Shown: piece after piece, positions 1-9,156 of the stretch
Layout of the letters: every line of letters begins with the position of its first letter
Position numbering within the stretch: position 1 is the stretch's first letter
DNA from: Lysobacteraceae bacterium
Lineage (GTDB): Bacteria > Pseudomonadota > Gammaproteobacteria > Nitrococcales > AK92
Length of the DNA: 64,000 nt
NCBI GenBank assembly: GCA_012523465.1
Contig: JAAYIK010000014.1
Coordinates: 1-64,000 of the forward strand
Reading direction: 5' to 3'
The notes under the pieces: model-generated
What the model was told of the DNA's origin: nothing
The model's input: only the letters and a program-made list of their open reading frames with translations
Database searches by the model: none
Position numbers and translations under genes: made by a program

Positions 1-1
1 C

Positions 2-2782
2 GATCAGGCCGACCTTGAAATAGATGTCGTTGGGCATGCCGCGCAGCAACACCCCGAGCACGGCGCCGATGATGCCCAGCGGCACCACCAGCATCACCGC
101 GGTCGGGATCGACCAGCTCTCGTACAGTGCCGCCAGGCACAGAAACACCGCCAGGATGGACAGGGCATACAGCATAGGGGCCTGGGCGCCGGACAGCTTT
201 TCCTCGCGGGACTGGCCGGTCCACTCGTAGCCGATGCCCTCCGGCAGCTGCGTCGCCAGCCGCTCCATTTCCTCCATCGCCTGGCCGGTGCTGTAGCCGG
301 GCGCGGCGTCGCCGGCGATCTTGAAGGCCGGGTAGCCATTGTAGCGGGTCAGCTGCACCGGCCCCGTGGTCCAGCTCGCGGTAGCGAAGCTGGACAGGGG
401 CACCATGCGGCCCTGGCCGTTGCGCACGTAGATGTCCATCAGGTCTTCCGGCGTGGCGCGGTTGTCGGCATCGGCCTGCACGATCACCCGCTGCTGGCGG
501 CCGCGGTTGGGGAAATCGTTGACGTAGGCGGAGCCGAGCGCGGTCGACAGGGCGCTGTTGATGTCGGCGAACGACACGCCCATGGCGCTGGCCTTGCTGC
601 GATCGATTTTCAGCTCCAGCTGCGGCGCCTCAGGCATGCCCTCCGGCCGCACCCCGACCAGAACTGGGCTTTGCGCCGCCATGGCGAGCAGCTGGTCGCG
701 CGCCTCCTGCAGCTTTTCGTAGCCCAGCCCGCCGCGGTCCTGCAGGCGGAAGTTGAAGCCGGTGGCGGTGCCCAGCTCCGGGATGGGCGGCGGCACCAGG
801 GCGAAGACGACGGCATCGCGGATCTGCGAGAAGGCGGCCATCGCCTCGGCGGCAACGGTCTGGGCCGACTCCTGCGGCCCGCGCTCGTCCCAGTGCTTGA
901 GGGTCACGAAGGCAACCGCCGCGTTCTGCCCGCTGCCCATGAAGCTGAAGCCCCTGACCGCCACCATTTTCTCAACCGCCGGGTGGTTCAGGTAAAAGTC
1001 CTCGACCTGCTTGATCACCTCGTCGGTGCGGTGGGCACTGGCGCCGGCCGGCAGCTGAATGTTGGTCAGCAGCACGCCCTGGTCCTCGGTGGGCAGGAAG
1101 GCCGACGGCAGGCGAACGTACAGCACCCCCAGCACCACCACGATAGCGGCGTAGATCAGCATCACCCGGCCGGTGCGGCGCAGGAGGCTAGCGACCAGGC
1201 CCTGGTAGCCGTCGGTGACGCGGTAAAAGGTGCGGTTGAACCAGCCGAAGAAGCCCTTCCTGCGCAAGCCTTCGCCCTTGGCGACGGGCTTGAGCAGCGA
1301 GGCGCACAGCGCCGGGGTGAGCGATAGCGCCATCAGCGCCGAGAACAGGATGGACACCGCCAGCGACAGCGAGAACTGGCGGTAGATCGCGCCCACCGAG
1401 CCGGGGAAGAAGGCCATCGGGACGAAGACCGCGGTCAGCACCAGGGTAATGCCGATGATGGCGCCGGTGATCTGGCCCATGGCCTTGTAAGTCGCCTCCC
1501 GCGGCGGCAGCCCCTCTTCCTGCATGATGCGCTCGACGTTCTCCACCACCACGATGGCGTCGTCGACCAGGATGCCGATGGCCAGCACCATGCCGAACAG
1601 GGTCAGCACGTTGATGGAGTAGCCTAGCGCCAGCATGGTGGCGAAGGTGCCGAGCAAGGCCACCGGCACCGCCAGGGTCGGGATCAGGGTGGCGCGCCAG
1701 TTCTGCATGAACAGGTACATCACCACGAAGACCAGGGCGATGGCCTCGAACAGCGTCTTCACCACGTTGAAGATGGAGATGCGGACGAAGTTCGAGGTGT
1801 CGTACGGCACGTCCCAGGCCACCCCAACCGGGAAGTAACGCCCTAGCTCCTCCATCTTCTGCTTGACCGCGTTCGCCGTCTCCAGCGCATTGCCGGTCGG
1901 CGAGAGCATGATGCCGATGGCCGCGCTCGGCCCGCCATTGAGGCGGGCGGCGTACTGATAATCCTGAGCGCCGACCTCGATGGTGGCGACGTCGCGCAGC
2001 CGCACCACCGAGCCGTCCGGATTGGCGCGCAGCAGAATCTCTCCGAACTCCTCGGGCGTGCCGAGCTGGCCGGTCACCACCACCGAGTTGGCGATCGCCT
2101 GGGTGGCAGGGCTGGGCAGGGCCCCGATGCTGCCGGAGGCGACCTGAGCGTTTTGCGCCATGATGGCGTTGGTGACATCGGACGGGGTCAGATTCAAGCC
2201 GACCAGCTTGGCAGGGTCGATCCAGACCCGCATGGCCTGCTCGGTACCCCACAACCGGGCCTCGCCGACGCCGGGGACGCGACGGATCTCGTTGATGATG
2301 TTGCGCGAGATATAGTCGCCCAGCTGCACGTTGCTCCCGCTGCCGTCGGGCGAGTACAGGCTTACCATCATCAGGAAGTTGCTGACGGCCTTGTTGACCT
2401 GCACGCCCTGCTGCTTGACGGCAGCCGGCAGCCGCGCCTCAACCCGCTTGATGCGGTTTTGCACGTCCACCATCGCCAGCTCCGGGTTGGTGCCGGGCTG
2501 GAAATAGGCGGTGATGCGGGCCACGCCATTGGACTCGCTCTGCGACTCAATGTAGATCAGTCCCTCGGCGCCGTTGAGTTCCTGCTCGATCAGGCTGGTG
2601 ACGCTCTCGTCGAGGATCTCGGCGGTGGCGCCGGGATAGATGGCCTGGATCACCACCGACGGCGGCGCGATCGAGGGGTATTGCGAGACCGGCAACTGGG
2701 TGATGGCCAGCGCACCGGCCAGCATGATGAAAATGGAAATCACCCAGGCGAAGACCGGGCGATCGATGAAGAACCTCGCCAT
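2..2782 (-). CDS. acrB: RND multidrug efflux pump, inner-membrane transporter (AcrB/MexB family), 3' end outside window
   Basis: This is the proton-driven inner-membrane pump of a tripartite RND exporter. The reading frame opens with MARFFIDRPVFAWVISIF, the typical N-terminus with the first transmembrane helix. It then shows the large periplasmic porter region, the run of membrane helices around ALVFVVMYLFMQNWRATLIPT, and the proton-relay motif GILVDDAIVVVENVER with its two adjacent Asp. About 927 codons are present and the family is near 1040-1050, so roughly the last 110 residues lie beyond the window edge. The start codon sits 8 nt after the acrA stop, with an AGGAG overlapping that stop. 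The frame is intact throughout. No outer-membrane TolC/OprM partner is visible; it may follow downstream. Substrates cannot be read from sequence. Confidence 0.95.
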   Translation of the reverse strand, partial: MARFFIDRPVFAWVISIFIMLAGALAITQLPVSQYPSIAPPSVVIQAIYPGATAEILDESVTSLIEQELNGAEGLIYIESQSESNGVARITAYFQPGTNPELAMVDVQNRIKRVEARLPAAVKQQGVQVNKAVSNFLMMVSLYSPDGSGSNVQLGDYISRNIINEIRRVPGVGEARLWGTEQAMRVWIDPAKLVGLNLTPSDVTNAIMAQNAQVASGSIGALPSPATQAIANSVVVTGQLGTPEEFGEILLRANPDGSVVRLRDVATIEVGAQDYQYAARLNGGPSAAIGIMLSPTGNALETANAVKQKMEELGRYFPVGVAWDVPYDTSNFVRISIFNVVKTLFEAIALVFVVMYLFMQNWRATLIPTLAVPVALLGTFATMLALGYSINVLTLFGMVLAIGILVDDAIVVVENVERIMQEEGLPPREATYKAMGQITGAIIGITLVLTAVFVPMAFFPGSVGAIYRQFSLSLAVSILFSALMALSLTPALCASLLKPVAKGEGLRRKGFFGWFNRTFYRVTDGYQGLVASLLRRTGRVMLIYAAIVVVLGVLYVRLPSAFLPTEDQGVLLTNIQLPAGASAHRTDEVIKQVEDFYLNHPAVEKMVAVRGFSFMGSGQNAAVAFVTLKHWDERGPQESAQTVAAEAMAAFSQIRDAVVFALVPPPIPELGTATGFNFRLQDRGGLGYEKLQEARDQLLAMAAQSPVLVGVRPEGMPEAPQLELKIDRSKASAMGVSFADINSALSTALGSAYVNDFPNRGRQQRVIVQADADNRATPEDLMDIYVRNGQGRMVPLSSFATASWTTGPVQLTRYNGYPAFKIAGDAAPGYSTGQAMEEMERLATQLPEGIGYEWTGQSREEKLSGAQAPMLYALSILAVFLCLAALYESWSIPTAVMLVVPLGIIGAVLGVLLRGMPNDIYFKVGLI

Positions 2783-2790
2783 GGCTACTC

Positions 2791-4029
2791 CTAATTCGCC
2801 TGCGGCTGGGTGGCCGGATCAGAGCTGGTCGCGACGGCCGGATACGGCCCGGCAGCGATCCCGCCGACGGCGCTCGGCTCGGCCGGCTGCAGCGGGTCGC
2901 GCCAGGCGACCGGCGTCACCGGGATGCCGGGGCGGATCTTTTGCAAGCCGTCGACGATCACCCTGTCCCCCGGCTGCAGGCCGGCGTTGATGACCCAGCG
3001 GTTGACGTAGGCGCGGCCGACCTGGACCGGCCGCACCGCGACCCTGCCCTCGTCGTCCACCACCATCACGGTGTCGCCCTGGCCGGTGCGGCTGACCGCC
3101 TGCTGCGGCACGGTGATGGCGTTGCTGGCCACGGCCTGCTCCAGCCGTGCCCGCACGTACATGCCCGGCAGCAGGAAGCGGTCCGGATTCGGCACCACCG
3201 CTCGCAGCATCACCGCGCCGGTGGTGGGATCAACGCTGATGTCGCTGAACAGCAGCCGCCCCGGATGAGGGTACTCCTCGCCGTCCTCGGTGATCAGCGT
3301 GATCTTGACCTCGTCCGGGCTCAGCTCCTCCAGCTGCCCGCTGGCCAGCGCGCGCCGCAAGCGCAGAAGCTCGGCGCTGGACTGGACCAGATTCACGTAA
3401 AGCGGATCGATCTGCTGGATGATTGCCAGCGGCGTCGCTTCGCCCTGCCCCACCAGGGTGCCCTCGGTGACCAGCGCGCGACCGATGCGGCCATCGATAG
3501 GCGCAGTGACGGTGGCGTAGCCGAGATTGAGCCGCGCCGTCTCCACCGCCGCCTTGGCGGCCGCCACCTCGGCCGCGGCCTGGTCCCGGGCCGCCACGGC
3601 GTCGTCATAATCCTGCTGGCTAATGGCGTTGGTTTTCACCAGCGGCGCGAAGCGTTGCGCCCGGCTGCTGGCCTGCTTGAAATTGGCCTCGGCCCGGGCC
3701 AGCTGCGCCTTGGCCGAGTTCAACGCTGCCTGCAGCGGCGCTGGATCGATGCGGAACAGCACATCACCGGCCTTGACCTCGCTGCCCTCGCGGAAGGTCT
3801 GCTCCAGCACGATGCCGGCGACACGGGCCCGCACTTGCGCCGTCCGCACGGCTTCCAGCCGACCCGGCAACTCGGTGACGAGGGTGATGGGCTCAGGCTC
3901 GACGGTCACCACTCCCACCTGCGGCGGCGGCATATCGACTGCCGCCGTCGGCTGCTCACGACCGCAAGCGGTCAGGGCGACCGCTGCCAGCGCAACGACA
4001 AAGGTGAAAGCGCGCTTCTTATAGGACAT
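2791..4029 (-). CDS. acrA: RND efflux periplasmic adaptor (membrane fusion) lipoprotein, AcrA/MexA family
   Basis: The 412-residue protein bridges the RND pump to the outer-membrane channel. It begins with a lipoprotein signal: basic MSYKKR, a hydrophobic stretch and the lipobox LTAC, so Cys22 should be acylated. Next come the split biotinyl/lipoyl-like domain (VRARVAGIVLEQTFREGSEVKAGD and the matching half near NLGYATVTAPIDGRIGRALV), an alpha-helical hairpin between them rich in Ala/Gln, and the beta-barrel and membrane-proximal domains. It is the first gene of the operon with acrB and is transcribed from the operator-containing promoter at about 4.13 kb, divergent from the TetR gene. Confidence 0.95.
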   Translation of the reverse strand: MSYKKRAFTFVVALAAVALTACGREQPTAAVDMPPPQVGVVTVEPEPITLVTELPGRLEAVRTAQVRARVAGIVLEQTFREGSEVKAGDVLFRIDPAPLQAALNSAKAQLARAEANFKQASSRAQRFAPLVKTNAISQQDYDDAVAARDQAAAEVAAAKAAVETARLNLGYATVTAPIDGRIGRALVTEGTLVGQGEATPLAIIQQIDPLYVNLVQSSAELLRLRRALASGQLEELSPDEVKITLITEDGEEYPHPGRLLFSDISVDPTTGAVMLRAVVPNPDRFLLPGMYVRARLEQAVASNAITVPQQAVSRTGQGDTVMVVDDEGRVAVRPVQVGRAYVNRWVINAGLQPGDRVIVDGLQKIRPGIPVTPVAWRDPLQPAEPSAVGGIAAGPYPAVATSSDPATQPQAN

Positions 4030-4121
4030 TGTTACCTCAAGCAGTTGAGCAACTGGCGCAGAATGGGAATGCGTCAGGATCGGGGCTTGTGCAAGAGAGC
4101 GTTCCCGGAAAGACGTTGCAT

Positions 4122-4149
4122 CTTATATTCATTCATGAATGAATGTAAA
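4122..4149 (-). promoter_or_regulatory. Sigma-70 type promoter for acrAB
   Basis: Read on the minus strand, TTTACA (4149-4144) is followed after exactly 16 nt by TATAAG (4127-4122); each matches the consensus at five of six bases. The spacer consists of the palindromic core of the operator described separately, so bound repressor would block RNA polymerase. The expected start point is near 4115, leaving a leader of about 85 nt before the acrA ATG at 4029. The assignment is inferred from sequence only. Confidence 0.7.
4124..4147. promoter_or_regulatory. AcrR-like TetR operator
   Basis: Positions 4127-4144 form a perfect 18-bp palindrome, ATTCATTCATGAATGAAT. Two more symmetric positions on each flank extend it to an imperfect 24-bp dyad. 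The right half, TGAATGAATGTA, differs at one base from the right half of the E. coli AcrR operator as I remember it (TGAATGTATGTA). Its position between divergent acrA and tetR, inside the acrAB promoter, makes it the expected binding site of the adjacent repressor. Confidence 0.75.
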
Positions 4150-4214
4150 CGGTTTGTTCACGCATGAATCTGAGCTAGCATGACGGCCTCGACCATAGTG
4201 GTATCACCTCGCCC

Positions 4215-4892
4215 ATGAAAAAAACTCGACAGCAGAGAGCCCTGGAGACGCGGGAACGTATCCTCGATTGCGCCATCGAGGTCTTCTATGAGCGCGGCGT
4301 CGCCCGCCCCTCGCTGACCGACATCGCCAAGCTTGCCAGCGTCACCCGCGGCGCCGTCTACGGCCATTTCGCCAACAAGGTGGACCTGTTCTCCGCTCTC
4401 TGCGACCGCGTCCGCCTGCCGGCCGAAGCCATCGGCGCCATCGACCCGGACAGCTGCGACAACGATCCTCTCGGCAAGCTGCGCTCGCTATGGCTTTATC
4501 TGCTGAGCCGCGTCGCCAGCGACCCCCAGTGGCGGAAGATCCTAGACATCATCATGCATCGCTGCGAGCTGGTCCCCGAGAGCGGCCAGATCAAGCAGCG
4601 CCTGCACCTGGGGCATTGCGAGGCGACAGCGCGGGAAACTGAGCTGCTGCGCCGGGCCGTCGCCCTCAAGCAGCTGCCCGCGGACCTGGACGTCGAGGCC
4701 GCGGTGCCGCTGATGCATGCCGCACTGGTCGGCGTGCTCAACACCTGGCTGCTGTTTCCGGACACCTTCGACCTAGCGGAGCAGAGCGAGCGCTACGTCG
4801 ATGCCCTGCTCCACATGCTGCGCACCGCGCCCAGCCTGCGCCAGGCCGCCCCCTCAGCGGCGCAGGCGGACGATGCCGTAGATCCCGCCTGA
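4215..4892 (+). CDS. acrR: TetR/AcrR-family transcriptional repressor of the efflux operon
   Basis: A 225-residue regulator with an N-terminal TetR helix-turn-helix (about residues 10-57): TRERILDCAIEVFYERGV, SLTDIAKLASVTRGAVYGHFANKVDLF. The helix-turn-helix segment VTRGAVYGHF is close to those of AcrR, MtrR and MexR-replacing TetR regulators. The C-terminal ligand domain is of the AcrR type, with a LLHAALVG-like helix. It is transcribed away from acrAB and shares their 185-bp control region. Its 3' end overlaps the convergent lptG gene by 39 bp. The gene symbol is by analogy; the inducing ligand is unknown. Confidence 0.88.
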   Translation: MKKTRQQRALETRERILDCAIEVFYERGVARPSLTDIAKLASVTRGAVYGHFANKVDLFSALCDRVRLPAEAIGAIDPDSCDNDPLGKLRSLWLYLLSRVASDPQWRKILDIIMHRCELVPESGQIKQRLHLGHCEATARETELLRRAVALKQLPADLDVEAAVPLMHAALVGVLNTWLLFPDTFDLAEQSERYVDALLHMLRTAPSLRQAAPSAAQADDAVDPA

Positions 4893-5918
4893 CAGGACCA
4901 GCAGCGTCGGCAGCAGCGCGCTCAACGCCGGCGGCAGCCCGTAGACGAGACCAACCCGGATCAGCAGCCGGTTGAGCAGGATGAAGGCGAAGCCGATCAA
5001 AACCCCCAGGAAGATCCGCTGACCGGCGCCGCTGGAACGCACCCCCCCGAATACCAGCGGCACCGTGAGGAGCAACATGGCCACGGTCGCCAGCGGCGTA
5101 GCCACCTTGCTCCACAAGGCAAGACGATAGTGCTCGGTCTCCAGCCCGTTGCGCCGCAGATAGCCGATGTACCCCAGCAAGTCCCTGATCGGCAGGGTGT
5201 CCGGGTCCACCACCACGGCCTCCAGCAGCCGCGGCTCGAGGGTCCCGGACCAGGACCAGCGCGGCAGCCGCTCCACCCGCACGCCATCGTCGCCAAACTC
5301 GGTCATCACCGGTTCCGTCAGCACCCAGGCACCGTCGGCATGATGCGCGCTTTCCGCCGTCAGGATGCGCAGCGGCCGCCCGTCCTCGCCGAGCTGGAAG
5401 ATCCGCAAGCCGGCCAGCTGTTCCTGGCTGACCGCCCGCCGGACCTCGATGAACAGGTCGCCATCGCGGGCCCAGAAGCCACGATCGCGGACGGTGACGC
5501 GATCGTGGATGGCGATAGAACGCAGCTCCTGGGCCATGCGCTCGGCCGGTGGCGCCAGCCACTCGCCGATGGCCAGCGCGCCCAGGCCGAGCAGTAGACC
5601 GGCCGCGACCACCGCGCGGGCGATGCGGGCGACGGACATCCCGGCGGCGCGCATGGCGGGCAACTCGCTGTTGGCCGCGAGCGCCCCAAGCCCCATCAGG
5701 CTGCCGATCAGCGCCGCCATCGGATAGCCCTGGTAGAGCCGGTGCGGCAGCTTGAGCAGCACATAGGTCAGCGCCCCCAGGGCCGTGTAGTTGCCGCGGC
5801 CGATGTCATCGAATTCCTCCATGTACTCGAACACCAGCAGCAAGGCGATGATGATGGCCAGCGCGAGCAGCGCGCCGCCCAGCACGGTGGCCATCAGGTA
5901 GCGGTCGAGGCGCTTCAA
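4854..5918 (-). CDS. lptG: LPS export ABC transporter permease LptG
   Basis: LptG is one of the two permeases of the LptB2FGC complex that lifts lipopolysaccharide out of the inner membrane. The protein starts LKRLDRYLMATVLGG with a TTG codon that overlaps the lptF stop (TTGA), preceded by GGGGGAG. This gives 354 residues, the family's usual size, and is preferred over an upstream in-frame start at 6020 that would lie deep inside lptF. Membrane helices lie at about residues 10-35, 60-80 and 100-120 and in a C-terminal cluster (VAMLLLTVPLVFG, ILLNRLLIRVGLVYG). The large periplasmic beta-jellyroll lies between them. Confidence 0.93.
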   Translation of the reverse strand: MKRLDRYLMATVLGGALLALAIIIALLLVFEYMEEFDDIGRGNYTALGALTYVLLKLPHRLYQGYPMAALIGSLMGLGALAANSELPAMRAAGMSVARIARAVVAAGLLLGLGALAIGEWLAPPAERMAQELRSIAIHDRVTVRDRGFWARDGDLFIEVRRAVSQEQLAGLRIFQLGEDGRPLRILTAESAHHADGAWVLTEPVMTEFGDDGVRVERLPRWSWSGTLEPRLLEAVVVDPDTLPIRDLLGYIGYLRRNGLETEHYRLALWSKVATPLATVAMLLLTVPLVFGGVRSSGAGQRIFLGVLIGFAFILLNRLLIRVGLVYGLPPALSALLPTLLVLSGGIYGIVRLRR

Positions 5919-7006
5919 TGCCCGCTCCCCCGCCCGAAGCGTAACACCCCGAAGCTCTGCCGCAGCCAATACAGCGCCAGAGCCAGCATCGCCAGGTGCA
6001 CCCACCAGAGCCCGACCCAAGGCGGCAACCAGCCAGCCTTGATCCCGTCGGCGGCGGCATTCAGCAGGCTGAAATAGACCACGAACAGCAGCACCGCGGT
6101 CAGCAAGCGTCCATAGCGCCCCTCGCGTGGCCCGGTTTTGCTCAGCGGCAGCGCCAGCAGCATCAGCACCGCCACCATCAGCGGCGCCGACAGCCGCAGC
6201 TGCAGCTCGGCGAGGTCGGCCGGCTGCCGTCGCTCCAGCAGCTCCCGGGTCGGCACGGCCCGCTGCTTGAGGCGCACGTCGGGCAGCGGGCTCTCGCGCA
6301 AACGCACGCCGTGCTCCTCGAACTGCAGGATGCGCCAGCGTCCCGCACCCGGCACGCCCTCCAGCCGATAGCCGTCGCGCAGTACCAGGAAGCTGGCGCC
6401 GCTAACCGGGTCGAGCTGGCGATGGGCGGTGGCTGCACTCACCAGCACCGTCTCGCCCTCGTTTCGGGTTTCCAGGAACACGTCCTGCATTTCGCCGTCG
6501 GCAGCGATGCGCTCCACATACAGCATGCCCCGAGCCCGATCGGAAGTCAGAAAGCGCCCGGGACGGATGCTTTCCGCCTCCAGCGACTGCTCCAGCACGG
6601 CCCGCACGTTGGCTGCAGTCTGCTGCGCCCAGGGCGCCACCGACAACGCCAGCCAGGCCACCATCAGCACGGCCGGGACCAGAATCCAGAGCAGCGCGCG
6701 CAGCAGCTGCCAGGGCCCGACCCCGCAAGCAGCCAACACCGGCATTTCGCTGTCGCGGTACATGCGGCCGAAGGCCAGCACCGTGCCCAGCAGGATCCCA
6801 GCCGGCAGCAGATAGCTGAAATACCCCAGTGTCATCAGCCCGAGCAGACTCAATATTCCACCCGAGGGCAGGGCGTTCTTGGCGACCTGCCCCAGCAGGC
6901 GCACCAGCGAATTGGTGAACAGCACGCCCACCAGCACGGCCGAAACGGCCAGGCTGGTCAGCCCGACCTCTCGCAGCAGGTAGCGGCTGAGTATGGAGGA
7001 GGTCAT
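5915..7006 (-). CDS. lptF: LPS export ABC transporter permease LptF
   Basis: This is the partner permease of LptG, a YjgP/YjgQ-family protein. From MTSSILSRYLLREV it is 363 residues, the expected length. A longer in-frame start at 7081 adds an unlikely arginine/alanine-rich segment. It shows N-terminal helices (LTSLAVSAVLVGVLFTNSLVRLLGQ, LMTLGYFSYLLPAGILLGTVLAFGRM), a periplasmic jellyroll and C-terminal helices (LMVAVLMLLALPLS, LLTAVLLFVVYFSLLNAA). It is translationally coupled to lptG by a 4-nt overlap and divergent from pepA, as in E. coli. Confidence 0.93.
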   Translation of the reverse strand: MTSSILSRYLLREVGLTSLAVSAVLVGVLFTNSLVRLLGQVAKNALPSGGILSLLGLMTLGYFSYLLPAGILLGTVLAFGRMYRDSEMPVLAACGVGPWQLLRALLWILVPAVLMVAWLALSVAPWAQQTAANVRAVLEQSLEAESIRPGRFLTSDRARGMLYVERIAADGEMQDVFLETRNEGETVLVSAATAHRQLDPVSGASFLVLRDGYRLEGVPGAGRWRILQFEEHGVRLRESPLPDVRLKQRAVPTRELLERRQPADLAELQLRLSAPLMVAVLMLLALPLSKTGPREGRYGRLLTAVLLFVVYFSLLNAAADGIKAGWLPPWVGLWWVHLAMLALALYWLRQSFGVLRFGRGSGH

Positions 7007-7217
7007 GACAGCGCGGCACCGAAAGCCAGGCGCAGCCGCGTCGCGCCCGGCCTGCAATGGGACGAGCACAAGCGCCGCCATCCCCCCCTGCCGGGGCGGG
7101 CGGACGACGAGAGCCGGCCGAAGTACGCGTCTACAGACATTCCGCTAGGATAGGCTCTAAACTATCGGCCAGTTTACAGGACCTGCCGACACTTCGGCAG
7201 AAGGGAAGGAGTTTTCA

Positions 7218-8705
7218 ATGGAATTCTCGGTCAAGAGCGGCAATTCGGACAAACAGCGTTCTGCATGCATCGTTTTCGGGGTCTTCGAGTCGCGCCGACT
7301 GTCGGCGCCCGCCGAGCAGTTCGATCAGGCCAACGGCGGCCTGCTCTCCGGGCTGATCGGCAACGGTGACATGGAAGGCCGTGCCGGCCAGACCCTGCTG
7401 CTGCCCACGCCCGAGCTCCCCTGCGAGCGGGTGCTGCTGGTCGGCTGCGGCCCCGCGGACAAATTCAACGACAACGCCTATCGCCGCGCGATGGCGGCCA
7501 TGGCCAAGGCCCTGGCCGACACCGGTGCAGCCGAGGCAGTCTCGTACCTCAGCGACCTTGAGGTCAAGGGCCGCGATGCCGCCTGGCGGGTCCGTGAGGG
7601 CCTGCTGGCCGTCAGCGACGCGCTCTACCGCTTCGAGCGGCTGAAGAGCAAGAAGAACGCCCGCCCGCGGGCGCTCCAGTCGCTGGCCTTCGCCTTCACC
7701 GCCGACCCCGGCGCTGCCGCCGAGGAGGCCATCCGCATTGGCCGCGCCATCGCCGCTGGCGTCAGCATGGCTAAGGATCTGGGCAACCTGCCACCCAACA
7801 TCTGCACGCCAAGCTATCTGGCCGAGCAGGCCGAGGCGCTGGCCAAGGAGTACGGCAAGCTCACCACCGAGGTGCTCTCCCGGCCGCAAATGGAGGAGCT
7901 GGGGATGGGCGCGCTGCTGGCCGTAGCCCGCGGCAGCCGGGAGGAGCCCAAACTCATCGTCATGCGCTATCAGGGCGGCGGCAACACCAAGCCCATCGCG
8001 CTGGTCGGCAAGGGCATCACTTTCGACACCGGCGGCATCTCCATCAAGCCAGCCCAGGGCATGGACGAGATGAAGTTCGACATGTGCGGCGCGGCCTCCG
8101 TTCTCGGCACTATGCGCGCCATCGCCGAGCTGGAGCTGCCGCTCAACGTGGTCGGCATCGTGCCCGCCACCGAGAACATGCCGGGCGGCGCTGCCACCAA
8201 GCCGGGCGACATCGTCACCAGCATGTCGGGGCAGACCATCGAGATCCTCAACACCGACGCCGAAGGCCGCCTGATCCTGTGCGACGCCCTCACCTACAGC
8301 CGGCGCTTCGAGCCGGAGACGGTGGTGGACATCGCCACCCTCACCGGCGCCTGCGTGATCGCCCTGGGCCATCTGGTGCACGGCCTGATGGGCAACGACG
8401 ACGGGCTAGTGCATGAGCTGCTGGCCGCCGGCGAGGTGACCGGCGACCGGGCCTGGCAGCTGCCGCTGTACGAGGAGTACAAGGAGGCGCTGGAGAGCAA
8501 CTTCGCGGACGTTGCCAACGTCGGCGACCGCGCCGCCGGCACCATTACCGCCGCCGGCTTCCTGTCCCGCTTCACCGAAGGCGTGCGCTGGGCCCACCTG
8601 GACATCGCCGGCACGGCCTGGAAGTCGGGCAAGGAGAAAGGCGCGACCGGCCGGCCGGTGCCGCTGCTGACCCAGTTCCTGCTGGAGCGAGCCGGACGCG
8701 GCTAA
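7218..8705 (+). CDS. pepA: Leucyl aminopeptidase (M17, PepA)
   Basis: A cytosolic two-metal aminopeptidase of 495 residues; in E. coli the same protein also acts in Xer recombination and carAB control. The C-terminal catalytic domain has VGKGITFDTGGISIKPAQGMDEMKFDM, which provides the metal-binding Lys and Asp, and the M17 signature NTDAEGRL at about residues 345-352. The start has a good AAGGAG 8 nt upstream. A 7-bp stem hairpin (CTGCCGA/TCGGCAG, 7183-7200) lies just before that ribosome site; its role is unknown. The gene heads the conserved pepA-holC-valS run. Confidence 0.97.
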   Translation: MEFSVKSGNSDKQRSACIVFGVFESRRLSAPAEQFDQANGGLLSGLIGNGDMEGRAGQTLLLPTPELPCERVLLVGCGPADKFNDNAYRRAMAAMAKALADTGAAEAVSYLSDLEVKGRDAAWRVREGLLAVSDALYRFERLKSKKNARPRALQSLAFAFTADPGAAAEEAIRIGRAIAAGVSMAKDLGNLPPNICTPSYLAEQAEALAKEYGKLTTEVLSRPQMEELGMGALLAVARGSREEPKLIVMRYQGGGNTKPIALVGKGITFDTGGISIKPAQGMDEMKFDMCGAASVLGTMRAIAELELPLNVVGIVPATENMPGGAATKPGDIVTSMSGQTIEILNTDAEGRLILCDALTYSRRFEPETVVDIATLTGACVIALGHLVHGLMGNDDGLVHELLAAGEVTGDRAWQLPLYEEYKEALESNFADVANVGDRAAGTITAAGFLSRFTEGVRWAHLDIAGTAWKSGKEKGATGRPVPLLTQFLLERAGRG

Positions 8706-8706
8706 G

Positions 8707-9156
8707 ATGCGGACGGAGCAAGCGCGGGTGGAGCGAATCGACTTCTACATCCTGGCCAGCGCCAAGCCGCAGGCGGCGGAGCTGTTCGCCTGCCGCCTTG
8801 CGGAAAAGGCCTACGCGCAGGATCATCGCATCTTCATCCGCACGCGCAGCCGGGCCCAGGCTGAGAGCCTGGACGAGCTGCTCTGGACTTTCCGCCAGAG
8901 CAGCTTTCTGCCGCACGGCCTGGTCGGCGGCGAGGACGAGCCGATACTGCTGGGCGATACCGTGCCCGCGGAGGTCACGCACGATCTGCTCATCAACCTG
9001 AGTGACGAGCTGCCGCCGCACTGGGAGCGGTTCCGCCGCCTGGCCGAAGTGGTGGAACCCGAGCCCGCCCTGCTCGCCCAGGCCCGGGAGCGGTTCCGCT
9101 TCTACCGCCGTCACGGCTACCAGCCGATATCGCATAATCTTGGTTCCAGATCATGA
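8707..9156 (+). CDS. holC: DNA polymerase III subunit chi
   Basis: The chi subunit links the clamp loader to single-strand binding protein. The protein (149 residues) has the family pattern: VERIDFYILASAKPQAAELFACRLAEKAYAQDHRIFI, then LLWTFRQSSFLPHGLVG, then LINLSDELP. The ATG at 8707 follows the pepA stop with one base between. A GTG at 8728 would begin exactly where most HolC proteins start and cannot be excluded. The stop overlaps the next gene by ATGA. Confidence 0.93.
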   Translation: MRTEQARVERIDFYILASAKPQAAELFACRLAEKAYAQDHRIFIRTRSRAQAESLDELLWTFRQSSFLPHGLVGGEDEPILLGDTVPAEVTHDLLINLSDELPPHWERFRRLAEVVEPEPALLAQARERFRFYRRHGYQPISHNLGSRS

